In this document: positions 33,091-45,078 of the stretch, piece by piece | Position numbering within the stretch: position 1 is the first letter of the stretch | How the letters are laid out: each line of letters opens with the position of its first letter | Notes under the pieces: model-generated | Databases searched by the model: none | What the model saw: only the letters and a program-made list of their open reading frames with translations | Told to the model about the DNA's origin: nothing | Origin: Coriolopsis trogii | Taxonomy: Eukaryota; Basidiomycota; Agaricomycetes; Polyporales; Polyporaceae | Length of the DNA stretch: 64,000 bases | Assembly (NCBI GenBank): GCA_020543525.1 | Contig: JAHYIO010000033.1 | Span: 558,001-622,000, forward strand | Direction of reading: 5' to 3' | Translations under genes and position numbers: made by a program

Positions 33091-34503
33091 ATGCAGATAT
33101 TCTGCGAGCTGGCTCCGAGCTTGCGTCGCGACATTCGGATGACCCATGTTTGCCGTCTCTGGCGAGAAGTACTGTTGAATACACCACAGTATTGGGCGGA
33201 CCTCGTCAACGTCCCGAAGGTCGTAACCGCAGCAAAGGAAGACAGTCTGAATTTCTGGCGAGCTGCCATCAAACGTACCGGCTCGCTGAACCTCTTGCTT
33301 GTCCTTGACTTGCGAGATTTCCATCTCATTGAAACCACACCAGGCATTCTAGAGCGGCTCTCTTCTCTGAACCTCGTTTACGACGGCAACAACAAGGATG
33401 TACTCGACCGCATATACGAGCTGGATATTCTACCAGCCCTCGAGAGCCTCAAGTGCCACCATGTCAGACAAATTTGGACTCGCACTGATCACTTGCGTCT
33501 TCCCCGCGATCCACACACTGTCACCTTCCCCCGCCTTCGGGACTTGCACATCATGGGCGACTTCTTCTCTACCGGACTCATGGTCCCAACGCTCCGCACC
33601 CTCAAAATATGTTACGGCGACTTCCACATCGATCCGCTTGTCCGCGCGCTCGAGCTCTCTCCCGGCCTGGAATCACTCCACATGCACCGAGTCAAGTGGT
33701 ACTGTCCGTCGGGGCACGTACCCCCACAAGTCGTCCTCCCCCACCTGCGCTCGCTTACGCTCAGGACCGCCGCCGCGGACGACGTCCACCAATGTCTGAT
33801 GCTCAAGGCAATCGTTACGCCCTCACCCACCACGCTCATCGCCTTGCACGTCGAGTACTCGCACCTTAGCAGCTTCGTTGCGCTCTCCGACATTCAGGCA
33901 CGCATGCAGGGGACGGACAGGCTCACGCTCACGTACGCGCTCGAGGACCACCGGTACTCGCGCTTCCTTCGGCTCCGCGCGTTCAAGAGCGGTGATGGCG
34001 GGGACGGAGGGACGCCGTGGCTCGACGCCACGCTGCACAAGATCGAGTGGGCTCCAGAGGGCCGCCTCACAGGGCGGTCAGAGATGCTTGCAAAGGTCGC
34101 GGACGTGTTTGTCCCTCCTTACGCCTCGCTCACCACGCTCCGGCTCGAGTTTGGGATAGGAGACCACATCGGGGTGCTCGCCGGGGACTGGACGCTCCTC
34201 TTTCATGCGTTCTCTGCGCTGTCCGAGCTATCCGTGCGCGTCCAATCGTGCCGCAACCTTCTGCGCGCGCTGTGGGAGCGTGGGCAGGCTGAAGAGCCTC
34301 CCGTCCCGCTCCTGGAGACGCTAGAGATTGAGACGGAGAGCGGGCGCGGGGTGCACGAGCGTGTCGTCTATGTTCTTGAGCGTCGGGCCGCGGTTGGGTT
34401 GGGGTTGAGACGGTTCGCGTTCAAGAACGTGAACACAGCTGCACCTTTTTCGGAAGCGCGGCGAGCGCGGTTGCAGGCTATTGTTGCGGAACTTATACTC
34501 TGA
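33091..34503 (+). CDS. F-box/LRR-type protein, second copy, truncated F-box
   Basis: An uninterrupted 470-residue frame, paralogous over its whole length to the F-box gene at 5.1-6.5 kb (same GSLNL, LTYALEDHRYSR and LTGRS blocks). The first codons read MQIFCELAPSLRRDI. Upstream, ATG CTC ATC AAT GAT CT matches the true start of copy 1, but about 10 bp that encode LPIE there are missing, so that ATG is out of frame and the core of the F-box is lost. Alternatively ATGCAG at 33091 is the end of an intron from an exon I could not find. As it stands the protein keeps the leucine-rich part and would bind Skp1 poorly or not at all. The C-terminal TGG that is TGA in copy 1 is intact. Confidence 0.65.
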   Translation: MQIFCELAPSLRRDIRMTHVCRLWREVLLNTPQYWADLVNVPKVVTAAKEDSLNFWRAAIKRTGSLNLLLVLDLRDFHLIETTPGILERLSSLNLVYDGNNKDVLDRIYELDILPALESLKCHHVRQIWTRTDHLRLPRDPHTVTFPRLRDLHIMGDFFSTGLMVPTLRTLKICYGDFHIDPLVRALELSPGLESLHMHRVKWYCPSGHVPPQVVLPHLRSLTLRTAAADDVHQCLMLKAIVTPSPTTLIALHVEYSHLSSFVALSDIQARMQGTDRLTLTYALEDHRYSRFLRLRAFKSGDGGDGGTPWLDATLHKIEWAPEGRLTGRSEMLAKVADVFVPPYASLTTLRLEFGIGDHIGVLAGDWTLLFHAFSALSELSVRVQSCRNLLRALWERGQAEEPPVPLLETLEIETESGRGVHERVVYVLERRAAVGLGLRRFAFKNVNTAAPFSEARRARLQAIVAELIL

Positions 34504-34579
34504 TGTCCCGGATTTCCGCTAGTTCTGCACATGGCAATACATACTATTCGCTAGTGTCCGAGTTGAGGCGTATCAACCA
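34504..34579. other. 3' flank of F-box copy 2 ending in hAT target duplication
   Basis: Short spacer; its last eight bases ATCAACCA (34572-34579) are the left target-site duplication of the adjacent MITE. Confidence 0.6.
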
Positions 34580-35244
34580 TAGTGTTGCCGCGAAGTGAAG
34601 TCAAGGTGACCTCACGGCTCGGCTAAGGTCACCTTGAGCCACTTCACGGTGGATCAAGGTGACCGTGAAGCGACTCGCGAAGTGATCACGTGTATGCTCG
34701 CACGGGCATCCCCTAGTTAAGCCAATAGAACATCCCTCAAGTTATGCTTTCTAGGTCACCTTTTGTCGTTTGAACATCCACAAACATCACGGCAACAAGT
34801 ACATGGGTCAAATTGTAAGTATCGGTCTCATCCCATCGAAAGAGGGACGGTAGACGCTCAGTGAGGCATTGAGCGCCGGACACCCTTCTCGGTAAGGGGT
34901 TCTCACGGGTGCAACAACACGGGTGCAGACACATATGTATGGTCCCCAGTCTCTTCCAGTGCTCAAGTATATGCTTGTAAATGACTATTCGTGCGTTATG
35001 CCACCATAATTGAATAATTGTGAGCCATAAAAGGAGTGAGGCAAGAGGATGGTATCGCGACTCACTGTCCCGTCATCGAGCGCTGAAGGCCCGGCTCCTG
35101 TTCCCGAGCTATAGCGCCCAGACCTTGACCGACTTCACGGTCACTTCGGATCGACTCCAAGGTCACCGTGAGGCGACATGCCGAGATGCCGTCAAGGTGA
35201 AGTTCACCTTGACATCAAGGTCACTTCACTTCGCGGCAACACTA
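34580..35244. mobile_element. hAT-like MITE, ~665 bp
   Basis: Inverted ends TAGTGTTGCCGCGAAGTGAA are flanked by a perfect 8-bp direct repeat ATCAACCA (34572-34579 and 35245-35252), the hallmark of hAT insertions. Subterminal DNA carries several copies of TCAAGGTGACC in both orientations (34605-34670 and 35130-35225), likely transposase-binding repeats. No transposase is encoded. Perfect duplication suggests a recent insertion. Confidence 0.9.
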
Positions 35245-35252
35245 ATCAACCA

Positions 35253-35888
35253 TGCCTCCCTATACGTATGGGTGCCTTTTTTGTGAAGGGGCTACTGCAC
35301 CTCATGAAATGGAGCCGTAGGAGATCACGAGAGGATGAAGAGGGCAAAATCGCAGGGATACGTAGGGTTGAGCGTGGTCATACATTAGTCGCCGGATGAG
35401 AGCAATAAATTACATGCAGTTGGATGCAGAGTCCCTACAACAGAGGCTAGCTTGTTACGAAGATGCGTATGCTAATGTGCGCCCGTTGCAGGACGGGAAC
35501 GGTGGATGGAGACGGGCTGGAGAGGGGAGGGGGATGCAGTTGATGCAGATAATACATGTGTACATGATGAGCCGGAGATGGAGTCGTGTGAGAGAGGAGG
35601 CTACGTGCGTTGAATGCAGTGTGATGGTCAGGGGGAAGGTGTACGACAGCTATGGAGACAGGATGTATGCAATGAGATGTGCCTGATGGACCCTGAAACG
35701 AACGAGAGTGGGGGTTGAACCCGGTGACGATGCTGGGAAAAAATAGAGCAAGCCAACCGTGGGCTGGCAGACTGTCAGTAGACTGCCATTTCGTCTATCG
35801 CAACGAAAGCGTATGAGTGGAGAAAATGAACTAGATGAGATAAATCGGGGCATTGTCGGATGGGAGAGGGTAGTTGTGGATCGGCGTT
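35253..35888. other. Intergenic, no gene recognised
   Basis: About 0.6 kb between the hAT-like MITE and the 3' end of the reductase gene. Open frames are short and lack coding character. A GGGTTCAACCCC stretch near 35710 resembles a tRNA T-arm but has no supporting stems. Confidence 0.5.
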
Positions 35889-38221
35889 TTAGTGGGCATT
35901 GCCGTTGGCAGTCGCACTGCCGTACTTGGCAGCGTACTCCTCTCCGGCCTTGAAGAAAGGCTCGAAGATCGCGTCGGGCCTCTTGAAGTCGTTGTGTACG
36001 ACGTTGACGAGGCAATAGTTGTCCATGATGTTGTCGATCAGCTTGCGCGTTGGTGACTCGGGGTCGTACAACTTGGCCCATTGGCGTCCGAGTTCGAAGG
36101 CTTCGTCCTATCGCACGCAAATACGTGAGCGAACTATGCACACGCAGCCGAGATTCCACTGACCTTCCACGCCATGAAGCTGATGGCCTCGACGATGGTG
36201 GGCTGGACGATCTCCTTGCCTGGGAACACGCCCCATGTAACGGCGTTCGGTCCGTCTGAGTGAGTGTTTGTGCGCAGGTCCCCGCGGTTGTTGATCACGT
36301 AGTACGTGATGTGGATGTCACGCTCGATGTGCGGGATGAGCATGTCCAGCAAATCCGGGGAAACGAAGAACTCCAGATATGCCTGTGTACCATCGTTAGT
36401 GCGTACCTTCGCAACGACACAAGCGATACATACCTTCTGGAAGACATATCCGTTGGCGGGCCCCCAGCCGTGGATTCTGTCGTCGCTCCTGGCACCGTCC
36501 ACAGCAGGTTGGGAATTGATAGTCAAGAATCCGAGCTTGTTCAGCTTGGCGAGCTGCTGCGCGATAACCGTCGTCTCGCTCGAAGGCGCCGTGTCGCACC
36601 ATGGGAGTGCCTGCAGCTGGCCCAGACAGAACTTGGCAAACAGCGCGTGGATGTCGTCGACCGTCGTGGGCGTGTCCCATAGCCTGATTGCGTCTTCCTT
36701 CGTCTGCTTGATCCAGACGCCGTATCCATCGAGCTCGCCGTACGCGGGTGACCGCGAGTCTCCGAAACGACCGTTCGGGTACTCGTCCCAGTTCTCGGTG
36801 CGCGAAAGGTAGGAACGCGTGCGGTTGGCCCAGAATATGGGGCGAATGTTCTCTGCACGGCGGTTGGGGGTGAGGGACTGAGGAGGCGACCATGAGTAAG
36901 CCCGACAAACCAGCGCATGCTACGACTCTCACCTGTCTCCAGGGAAGGGGCTTGATGACTTCGATACGAGGAACGAGGTTGAGCTCTTCGAGGAGGAGTC
37001 GACAACCTTTCTCGAGGTTCATGGTGTAGAAGTGAAGGCCTTTAATGCCCAAGCCTGCTCCGAGGATCTTTCTGCACAGGTCGGCGACCAGCTTTGTACC
37101 AAGTTCCCTGACCTTCTCGTCGTTGTTCTTGTGTGGCTCGAGCTCGTCCAAGAAAAACTGTGGGACCGTGATCTTCGCGAGAGACGTCGCCTTCTGGAAG
37201 CCGTTCCAAGTCTGGATGGGCATGATCCCGGGAACGATGGGCACCGTGATCCCGGCGGCCCGAGCGGCATGGACCCACTCGACAAACATGTCGATGTCAT
37301 AGAACATCTGTGTGAAGATGAAGTTTGCTCCTGCGTCGACCTTGTCCTTCAGGTACCCCATCTCGCGCGCGGCATCATCGGGAGGGAGTCGCTGCGTTTG
37401 AGGGTAGCCAGCGACGGCGATATCAAAGTAGTCGCCGTAGTTGGCGCGGATGTATCGGACGAGGTCAACGCCATACGCGAATCCGCCCTCGACCGCCTCC
37501 CACTCCTTCCCCACCGGTGGATCCCCGCGGAGGGCCAGAACATTGCGGCACCCATGTTGCTTGGCTTCCTGTATACGCGCGTGATCAAGACAGTCAGATA
37601 CGGAGGTTATTGCTGGCTCAGACGGCTCGCACGGACGGCGCTGAGTAAGAGTGTGGGCTAGGAATAGACACCGATGGCACTGATAGACTGGGCACGATAG
37701 ACGAACGCACGTAGAGGCCACGTTGATGTTCTCACCCATTGTCGACACCATACTCGACATGGCATAGGGGAGAACAGGACATGAGAGACTGCGCTGTACT
37801 CACCCGCAAGGCCGTGTCCACCTTCTCCTTCGGCATACCCGTGCAAGTGAGATGCATACATGTCTCGATGCCAATCAGCTTTTGACATGTCTTGACGAGT
37901 TCCGACGTGAGTTCGGAAGTCCGTCCTCCCGCGTTCCTGCACTGACAATCCGTATATGTCGTTGATTTTGAATTTCGAGCAAGCACTCACCATGTGATGT
38001 CAACGAACTCGGGCCCGAGAGCCCGCATACGCTCGATACGGTCCAACAGGTTTTGCAGACCCTGTGCGATGGCATAGCTGAGTGAAGGTTGTTGCAAAAG
38101 GGGCTAGCGGCGGCCGTCCGGCGACAATACTGACCTGCGCTGTCCTGGGTGGGAAATATTCGAAGGACCACCAGACGCGGTCCTCCTTGGCGGCCTGCTC
38201 GATTTTCTGGCTGATTTTCAT
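35889..38221 (-). CDS. Methylenetetrahydrofolate reductase
   Basis: A multi-exon minus-strand gene starting at ATG 38221 (MKISQKIEQAAKEDRVWWS, then FEYFPPRT) and ending GNAH at 35889. The N-terminal half is the FAD-binding TIM-barrel catalytic domain: WNAGGRTSELT, HLTCTGMP, VLALRGDPP, FTQMFYD, VPGIMPIQ and GIKGLHFYTMNLE are all present. The C-terminal half is the eukaryotic regulatory domain that binds S-adenosylmethionine (YPNGRFGDSRSPAYGELDGY; WGPANGYVFQK; AVTWGVFPGKEIVQPTIVEA; FMDNYCLVN-type ending). The enzyme reduces 5,10-methylenetetrahydrofolate to 5-methyltetrahydrofolate for methionine synthesis in the cytosol. Fungi usually have two paralogues (MET12 and MET13 types); I cannot tell which this is. 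Exon phases at the junctions I checked agree and I see no damage. Confidence 0.93.
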
Positions 38222-39076
38222 GACTAGTCGTGAAGTTTATGGGGACGATTATAGGATATATGTATGTTTTGGAGGAGGCCGGGGGAGAACCGAGTCAGAG
38301 GGAGAGGACGAAGAGCGTCCGGCGTATTTTCGAAATCGTGCGAGGACCCTTGCCGGTGATCTATATACGCCTAATAGACGCCCATACACGATCTCTGCTT
38401 TCGCCCAAACTTAGTCCGTCCGTCTACCCACGACTCTATTCCCATACCACCACCATGGCATCGGCCACGTACCAGCTTTCAATGTGGCCGACCTTTCGAC
38501 ATGTCGCCCGGATGTTGGACACCTAGTTCCGTCGACCTGAAGTTGACCCTCGGTTCACAGCTAAGTACTCGCTACGCTCGCTCCATGTACGCTATTGGGC
38601 ATCCCCTCTCGTACGATTCTCGCCAACGCGGACAAGCGCATTGTCCATGACTCTCGCTTCTGGTCGCGATACGCAAGCGAGGTGCCCTCTTGGGGGAGGC
38701 AGATTGAGGCATGCATGTGGAGATCATCGTGGGTTGGCTGTAAGGCTCTTGGGATGCTGAGAAAGGCGACTTGGGCGGTATATATTAGATGGTGCGTTCT
38801 CCTGATTGTCGCCTCGCGCAGAGACAGGGGGAGTATCGTTAGTTCATGGCAGGGGTCATCATAGTAGAACAGTAGATATAGCACGCCTCATTGCCATGTA
38901 CGTCCTGACTCCTCTGGAGCTAATATCATCTCTCATTTCTTTGTCGCCAATCGTCGCATTCGTAGAGTTCCCTTCTTCTGTTTCATATGCTATGCCCACT
39001 TTTTCTGCCGAGTGCTGCTACATAAGAGCCCATCCGGGCGAGTAACGTCCAGGCCAATTAGACGCTCGTGTGTAAC
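38222..39076. other. Intergenic between two divergent genes
   Basis: About 0.85 kb that must hold the promoters of the reductase (minus) and PUS1 (plus). Small frames on both strands show no family resemblance. Confidence 0.5.
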
Positions 39077-41444
39077 ATGCTCAGCGAACTTCTCGTCGTT
39101 ACCAGACTCGCCCTCCGTCCCTCTCGCCCCATACCGCGAAACCTGAGACGACTGCCGAGTCCTTCATATCGGAGAAACGGTGCAATATCGCACAACCTAC
39201 ACGGAAGATCGTACGCAATGGAAGTCGACCCCCCTGTCGGCAACGCGGAACCGGGCGCCGCACCCGGTTCGAGTCTGAAGAGAACGAACGACGAAATGGC
39301 GGACGCACCTGAAACGTCAACGAAGAGGCCAAAACACACACAGCTCGAACCCGATGGGAGCGGGGACGCTGTCGAGGGTGCGGTTGAGGGCGCAGCAGAT
39401 CCTGCAGAGTCCGCGGGCGCGAAGGGAAAGGGGAACAAACGAGGCGAGGGCAAGAAAAAGCAGCAGGGCAAGAAGGGCAAGGACAAGGAGTACGTCCGCA
39501 CTCGTCGTCGCGGTACCCGTCCAGAGGGTGAAGAGGCTCCTGCGCCCGAGAATGGCGAGCCGAAAGCTCCCCGCCTACCCAAGCGGCCGTGTGCGTTGCT
39601 CATTGGGTTCTGCGGAGATGGGTACAACGGCATGCAAATGTACGTCCTCTCCTTTTCAACCCCTCCAATCAGGTGCGGCCCAACGCGTCCATCTGTAGTC
39701 AACCTGATCCCAAAGTACGTACCATCGAGGGCGTCCTGTTCGACGCGCTCATCAAGGTGGGGGCCGTCTCCCAAGACAACTCCGACAACCCTACAAAGGT
39801 ATGCACCTCATACATACGGCTGTACTGAGGGCCTCATGAGAATTGAACGAAGGTCAAACTTGGACGAGCTGCGCGCACAGATGCGGGAGTGCATGCGGCG
39901 GGGAACGTCGTATCCATGAAGCTCATCACCGCGATTCCTGGCGTGCCCGACCTTGTCAAGAGGATCAACGAGGAACTGCCGCCAGAAATCCGTCTCTGGA
40001 GCATCGTACGTCACCCGTCCGCCCTGTGCTTCCCCTCCAACTCAACTCTCTGGCCATACTAGCTCCGAGTACAAAACTCGTTCAATGCGCGAACGTCCGT
40101 AGTGCTTTCTCATAGCGACCGAGCTCTTCGTTGACCATCGCGCGATGCGGGAACAGGACATGCGACAGCCGCAAGTACACCTACTTCTTCCCGTCATATC
40201 TTATGATCCCACCGAAGCCCGGCAGTGGCTTGTACAACAGCCTCAAGGCGCAGGGTGCCGACTGTGCCCCGCATCCTTTCTGGGAGAACGCTGGATCAGA
40301 AGAAGAGCAGAATATTCAGGAAGACCTGAGGAGGAAACGCGAATACCGCATTACCACTGATCAGCTTGCTGCGCTTCGCGAGGCAGCAAAGAAGTTCGAG
40401 GGGTCGCACAACTTCCACAACTTCACGGTTGGGAGGGATTTCCGGGACCGCAGCTGCCAGAGGTTCCTCAAGTCAATTGAGGTAAAGCATCCATTTCTGC
40501 CCATACACTTGGTCACCTCAATTCAGCAATGACAATGATAGATTTTGGATCCCGCAGTATACGGCGACACTGAGTGGATTGCAGTGATGCTTCACGGGCA
40601 GAGTTTTATGTTGCACCAGGTGAATATCTCGCTGAGGTCTATTTTCACCATCTGACCTCTTGGTAGATTGTACGTATGGCGAACAGTGCTACACCTCGCA
40701 CCAACTGACCTATCCCAGCGCAAGATGATCTCTGCCCTTGTACTGTCATGTCGGACGGGCACTCCACCGCATCTTATAGAAGAGGTACGTCCATCGTCAT
40801 CACGGATGTCCATTGTACATCTGCCTTTCGGACACTCATCGCCACTCCTTTCGCGTAGATGTACGGTCCTCGACAGGTCTTCGTACCAAAGATGCCCGCT
40901 CTCGGTCTCCTGCTGGAGTACCCTATCTTTGAGAGCTATAGCAAGCGCGTCGCTAGCGTCAACGAGAAACTACAACCGACAGATCCGGACTATCGCCCCT
41001 CCATCGACTTCGAGGTACACAGAGCGCAGTTGGACGACTTCAAACAGAACCATATATACTCCAAGATGCGCTCGATAGAGGACCAGTTCGGAATGTGAGT
41101 TTTTATGTATACCTAGGCGAGTTGCGTTACGCCGCGAGACGATGCTCAACGTGTGCATTACCGCCTCGTGCAGATTCGACGGCTGGATCCGATCCATCGA
41201 CGCATATGCCGGACACGACCTCGAGTACCTCAACCCGAAGGGCATCATCCCGGCCTCGGCGGTCAATAAGAAGGGAGAGTTCCGCACGAACCCATTCCGC
41301 GAGAAGAAGCGGTTTGACGCTACGTCTTTCCCTGCCGGGGCTTCTGCCGACAAGACTATGTCTCTCGAGGCGGAGGAGGATGAGGAAGAGGAGGAGACGC
41401 AGCTGCCGCTCGATAAGGAGGAGCTTGCGGACATGGAAGGGTAA
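39077..41444 (+). CDS. PUS1: tRNA pseudouridine synthase 1
   Basis: Ten exons (39077-39639, 39699-39798, 39853-40005, 40063-40094, 40157-40481, 40542-40619, 40667-40669, 40719-40784, 40859-41094, 41174-41444) join in phase. Motifs of the TruA/Pus1 family are clear: [11 protein letters not shown], the catalytic [30 protein letters not shown] and [12 protein letters not shown]. Pus1 converts uridines in tRNA and U2 snRNA to pseudouridine. The first ~45 residues are rich in R, S, L and P and look like a mitochondrial presequence; a second ATG (AMEVDPP) would give a nuclear/cytosolic form. A basic K/G-rich stretch precedes the catalytic domain and the tail is acidic. The exon at 40667-40669 is only three bases (ATT) and supplies the isoleucine of HQIRKM; both flanking introns (47 and 49 nt) have good branch sites. 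Confidence 0.93.
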
Positions 41445-41984
41445 TCCAGTATGCATACGTCATACGAGCTGAGTGTACTGCTTTTCTCCCGCGCTATATA
41501 CGCAACCACACTGCTCTGCATCTGCCCGGGTGCAATGCTCTGCAGTCAGAAGCTCCCAGGGTACGTCGTCTGATCTGTATCCACTATCAGGCATTTATAC
41601 TCAGCCCTGCACCAGTGTAGTGCAATTACATAGGGTGACCTACGCAGGTTGTTTTTACGGCATATCACGCCTACAAACATCAGTCGAGGTCAGACGGAAG
41701 CAAACGTTGTATCAAGCCTTCTTCGTTCGCCCATTGTGATCAAGTGTCAGGTGGAGCGCATATGGTACATCTTGGCTGCTGTGGTCATGCGCCAGGTGTC
41801 ACTTGAGCTTTCTTCCGCTGCGCAAGTGTATAGACGCATACCAAAGTACCGAAACCGACTTCAGGTGCATGAGGCTCTTCCTTCCTTGCATGTGCTCGAC
41901 GGCGTTAGCAGATCCGATGTGGAGAGGCTATAACTTATCTACCCCCCTTCGACTTGATACCACTGAACACCTCGAGTGGGCGCG
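41445..41984. other. Intergenic, promoter side of the glycosidase gene
   Basis: About 0.54 kb. An ATG at 41869 could extend the next gene upstream but does not splice in phase, so I leave it out. Nothing else is recognised. Confidence 0.5.
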
Positions 41985-44900
41985 ATGTTCGCCCTACGTT
42001 TACGTTCACTGATACAGGCCTCGCTCTGGTCGTTCGTCTATGTCCAGGCTAACCCGGGACGTGCGTACTTCTCTGACGTCTTGATCCCATAGTACCCCGA
42101 CTCTGACTTTGACGCGTCTATAAGTCGCTCCAAAGAAGTTCTTGAGTCTTCCGCTAGGGAATGTTAAGCCTGCCGGTTGGTTACATGACCAAGTGAGTCA
42201 CGTCAGTCTGCCAATGCGTTCTTTCGTAGCTGAAGCATGTTGTTCCAGCTCATGGTGCAGACCCATGGCTTGGCAGGACACGAGCATGAGTTCTATAACT
42301 AGTGAGCGGCGCTCTGACAGTGAACAGAGCATAACTTTATCGTTCAAATCCCTGATCTGACCTGTGCTGGGTGGGACAGCGTCTCTGATTCCACCTGGAC
42401 GGGCGGGTCCTCTGCGTATTCTGACCTCGAAGAAGGTTCGCATCCCATCTTCCCTATGCTGATGGAACGCTAAGATACATATGGCTACCCATCAGCCGGG
42501 AGTTACTGGTTTGTGCGTATGACTCTCTTGGGCATGGGTCATGAGCAGCAGCGACTGAGCATCGGGATTCATGTAGAACGGGATGGTACCGACCGGCATT
42601 CTTGCAGACGATGCGACCATCAAGAACCGAACCCAGTATTTCCTCGACTATGTGCTTGACCGTCAGGAGCCGACTGGTTGGTTCGGGCCTGAAGTGAACT
42701 CCACCAAACCGCGATACCTTTGGGGGCGGTATGTACATGCAATTCCACGGCGCTGCTATTGATGTGAGCGTTGACATGCTCTTTGTAGATATCCGTTTCT
42801 GTTGGGGCTCATCCAATTGGCCGAGGCTGATCCTGCACAGGCCGACCGGATAGTGACAGCGATGTATAAGTTCGTTCAGCTCGCCGATCAGATGGTGCAG
42901 GACAACGAGGGCCTCGAACAGTGGGGGCAGGCGCGTTGGTTCGAGTTCGCGATTGCTCTACAGTGGTTGGTCACAGCTGCGCATGTTGTCTACTGCGCCA
43001 TGCTCACCGTTCTATGCTCAGGCTGTATGACAACAAACCTAACGGACAAGAGCAGATGCTACTGGGCATGATGCAGCGTCTCAAGGCTACAGGTTACTCA
43101 TGGGAAGATGTCTTCAAGGAGGAGGTACGCCCTGTGGTGGATAAAGCTATGCAACGCTTCATCGTAGGACGCTAGAACTTCCCCAAAGGACCTACAGAGG
43201 GCCTCACGAATCCCTTCGCGGACATCACATGGCACGGCGTCAATGTTGCAGAATCCTTGAAGGCCTTCCCTGTGTCATACCGGTTCACGCATAACCAGTC
43301 AGGTTCGCGTATGCATTGTTGATTCCGCTTTCGACGGCGTTGACAGCTTGTCGACTGCAGATTTGGATGCGGCGAGCGCGGCATGGGACATTCTGTTCAA
43401 GTACCATGGCCGCCCGTCTGGCGTCTTCGCTGCGGATGAGTATCTTGCGGGACTTGAGGCTATACGAGGGTATGTTATCGAGAAAATGTCTTTCAGTGGC
43501 TGTGAACTAAGAGCTTATGATAGAGCGGAACTTTGCCTTGTGGTGGTACGTGTTCTTGCTGACCCCGCTCGAGCTCGCCTAATCTGCGCATCCGGGTTCT
43601 TAGGAATTGATGTTCTCGTATGCGTTCACCCGGAATAATACTCTGGTGCACTACTGACTTCAAATATACAGCGGATCGTACCTGTACCAAGTGATCGGCG
43701 ACCTCAAGTATGCAGATAGAGTACGTTAGTCCGCTGACATGGACTTCCGCTTGACCTTGATAGGCTCTTACAGGTAGAGCGCGTCGCATATAACGCCCTC
43801 CCAGCGACCCTTACTGGAGGTACGTGTGCATATAGTAGGTGGCCTTACGCATGCTGTTGTGCTGAAGGAGCCCGGCAGACATGTGGGCTAGGCAGTATCT
43901 GCAGCAACAAAACCAGGTGGCGGCGAAGAATATGAATCCGTATGTTTCTTCTGCCCTCGTTGTACACAGCTTCCTCTGATATCCCGCAGAGATCCATTTC
44001 CCCGCGATGGGTGAGCCGGGACGATATTAGTTCTCTCTGTCGCTGACCTCTGCCAATCATGGTTAGCTCGTATTCGAACGTTTTTGGTCTTGAACCGAAC
44101 TACCCGTCAGTATACTGCTCCACATGCGTCATGTGCATGAAGATTGACACGCACACTCTCACGCACTTGGTCCTGTGGCCAGCTGCTGCACTGTCAATCA
44201 TCCTCAAGGGTGGCCGAAGTTCATGAGCAACGCTTTCCTCGTTACGCCGGACCAGAGTTCGTTGGTCCACGTCTACCTGGGACCATATAGCGTGAACACT
44301 ACTTTGGCAAATGGTGCGTCTAACACTCCTGTGCTTGGCGAGAATATTGAAATAACGGAGCTGGCAGGGAACAATGTCGTAGTCACGGTCGACACACTCT
44401 ATCCCTTCAGCGATGCCCTCACCACCACTATCCGAGCAGATAGGGCGTTCACGTACCAAGTTCGGATACCCAGCTGGACTACAGGGGGTACCATATCGGT
44501 AAACGATAGCGATGCACAAGATGTCGCACCAGTGAATGGTTTGCAGTCCGTGTCCGTCGAAGCTGGTACAACAAATATTACTTTGCATATCCCGGCTGGG
44601 ATCGAGACTGGTATGCGATGCACCGTGGTCCGACAAACCTCGTGTTGAGCGTCGCTAACTCGGACTATACGTAGAATCACGTCCCCATGGCTCCATCGCG
44701 GTGCACCGCGGCCCGCTACACTACGCTTTCGACATACCACGGCACCAGACTGTTCTCGCGCAGAACACCCAGCAACCTCTCGCGAAGGACTTCCAATTTG
44801 ACGCCACCTCTGACTGGCAGTACGCCATTGATCCCTCGACGCTGGCTTTCCAGAGCAGCGTCCCCGCAGGCGGCGTGCTCCCGTCTCCAGTCTTTGACAC

Positions 44901-45078
44901 CGGATTATCGCCTCTCACCATCATTGCGACTGCGTGTACGATCGAATGGGAGTTGGCGGGGGATACCTTCGCCACGGCACCGCCAACGAATCCGGCTTGC
45001 ACTGGCGAGCCTGTCAACATCACGTTGTCTCCGTTCGGGGTGAGCATGATTGACTATCCTGCATTTTTCGCCGGCTGA
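41985..45078 (+). CDS. Secreted DUF1680/GH127-like glycosidase
   Basis: Start ATG at 41985 gives a signal peptide (MFALRLRSLIQASLWSFVYV, cleavage near QA-NPG). Its exon ends at 42060 and splices in phase 1 to APKKFLSLPLGNVKPAGWLH. About seventeen short introns follow. Family landmarks: GLAGHEHEFYNY, GMVPTGILADDA, RYPFLLGLIQLAEADP, KPNGQEQMLLGMMQRL, WHGVNVAESLKA, WDILFKYHGRPSGVFAADE, ELMFSYA, YNALPATLTGG and CCTVNHPQGWPKF, then a beta-rich C-terminal part ending YPAFFAG. This is the six-hairpin (alpha/alpha) DUF1680 family that includes GH127 beta-L-arabinofuranosidases; fungal members are usually secreted and likely act on plant cell-wall arabinose-containing or related glycans. The exact substrate cannot be read from sequence. 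Every junction I checked kept frame. Confidence 0.88.

Noticed and set aside
35690..35745. GGGTTCAACCCC on the minus strand, like a tRNA T-arm
   Set aside because: No matching acceptor, D or anticodon stems could be folded around it.
39058..39774. 238-codon minus-strand frame over the first PUS1 exon
   Set aside because: It is the antisense shadow of a GC-rich exon; the plus strand has the spliced, motif-bearing gene.
41869..42012. Upstream ATG giving a longer N-terminus for the glycosidase
   Set aside because: That frame does not splice in phase to the first conserved exon, whereas ATG 41985 gives a good signal peptide and a phase-1 junction.
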